DNA from: CAYNWT01 sp964485095
GTDB lineage: Bacteria > Planctomycetota > Planctomycetia > Planctomycetales > Planctomycetaceae
Direction of reading: 5' to 3'
DNA: 14,303 bases
Assembly (NCBI GenBank): GCA_964485095.1
Contig: CAZAIB010000148.1
Coordinates: 1 to 14,303 of the forward strand
Under the pieces are notes generated by a model that did no database searches, had not been told where the DNA came from, and saw only the letters and a list, made by a program, of their open reading frames with translations. Positions within the stretch are counted from its first letter, which is position 1. Every line of letters begins with the position of its first letter. Positions 13,925 through 14,303 of the stretch are shown here, piece after piece. Position numbers and translations under genes: made by a program.

Positions 13925-14303
13925 ATGTTTGGTAAGAAACTATTCCGCAAAGATTCTGTCGAATCAACATTTGAGCAACTGGAAGAACGAGTCCTGTTTG
14001 ATGGCGTGCCTGATGCATCGGTGATGCAGCCAGAGGTAGAGACTCCGGAACCGCCGCCCGCGCAGATTCAGGAAGTGGATGCAGCGCAGATAAACCAACA
14101 GCAACAATTGGTGATTGTTGATCCAAACGCGACAAACGCCGACGCGCTAGTCGCTTCCATTCTTGAAGACTCGGGGCAAGGCAATGTGGAATTGCTGACG
14201 CTGGATCCTTCGCAGGACGGTATCAGCCAGATTAGCGAGTTGCTGGGTTCTGCTGATGGTCGCTATGACGCGGTCCATATTGTTGCGTCTGGTGACGATG
14301 GTG
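13925..14303 (+). CDS. LEPRxLL/DUF4347 surface protein, 5' part only
   Basis: Only the first 126 residues are in the window; the frame is open to the edge. The protein starts MFGKKLFRKD without a hydrophobic signal peptide. It then has LEERVLFDGVPDA (19-31), a variant of the LEPRxLL N-terminal motif of planctomycete surface proteins. A Pro/Glu/Gln-rich linker (~35-60) follows. A DUF4347 domain starts at ~61 (QLVIVDPNATNADALVASIL, LLTLDPSQDGISQISELL, YDAVHIVASGDDG). DUF4347 usually heads very long proteins with cadherin, VCBS or calcium-binding repeats, so a giant cell-surface or secreted protein is expected, though its length cannot be seen here. The family's usual SHG tripeptide reads ASG (121-123). 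Its position next to a TolC/HlyD/SecA-like operon makes it the likely export substrate. Confidence 0.85.
   Translation, partial: MFGKKLFRKDSVESTFEQLEERVLFDGVPDASVMQPEVETPEPPPAQIQEVDAAQINQQQQLVIVDPNATNADALVASILEDSGQGNVELLTLDPSQDGISQISELLGSADGRYDAVHIVASGDDG

Noticed and set aside
13815..14135. Minus-strand frame of 106 codons overlapping the start of the last gene
   Set aside because: The plus frame carries both LEERVLFDG and DUF4347 signatures and stays open to the edge; the minus frame shows nothing recognisable.
1..14303. CRISPR arrays, tRNA or rRNA genes, and insertion sequences
   Set aside because: No regularly spaced repeats, no cloverleaf-type structures and no transposase-like protein were seen on either strand.

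Overview
The window looks like a chromosomal segment from a Planctomycetes-type bacterium (or a close PVC relative). The main pointer is the 3' edge, where a protein begins with a LEPRxLL-like motif (LEERVLFDG) followed by a DUF4347 domain. This pairing is typical of the very large surface or adhesin proteins of these bacteria. GTG/TTG alternative starts, weak Shine-Dalgarno sequences and a mosaic of unusual domain fusions are compatible with this, but the phylum is an inference. No tRNA, rRNA, CRISPR array, transposase or phage gene is visible.

Layout. (1) 1-255: an intergenic edge holding a compact double-hairpin repeat. (2) 256-852 (-): a small unrecognised protein with a basic Lys/Ala tail. 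(3) 1051-3065 (+): an RstA/RstB-like two-component pair overlapping by 4 nt (ATGA). (4) 3139-3771 (+): a DUF4956 membrane protein. (5) 3772-4513: a 742-nt gene-free stretch rich in hairpins, a 14-bp palindrome and a 22-bp-spaced direct repeat. (6) 4514-13615 (+): five co-directional genes forming a probable export operon: a TolC-family outer membrane protein, a shortened SecA-like ATPase, a HlyD-like periplasmic adaptor, a membrane protein joining a GAF domain to a HlyD-like adaptor, and a PqqD-like/M50 protease/HlyD-like fusion. (7) 13616-13924: a 309-nt gap. (8) 13925 to the edge: the N-terminus of the LEPRxLL/DUF4347 protein, cut off by the window.

How the genes may work together. The operon resembles a type I secretion or tripartite efflux locus: it has a TolC exit duct and three proteins with adaptor-type domains. 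It encodes no ABC transporter, RND pump or MFS pump. The only visible energy-coupling protein is a SecA homologue that keeps the motor motifs but stops before the two-helix finger, the helical wing and the C-terminal linker. The only polytopic membrane component is an M50-type site-2-protease-like protein with an intact HEAAH motif. The large protein starting immediately downstream is the obvious candidate substrate, and its N-terminal LEERVLFDG motif a candidate export tag. I infer a dedicated, incompletely understood export machine for a giant surface protein. The family calls are well supported by the sequence; the joint function is a hypothesis, and I cannot check its novelty from here.
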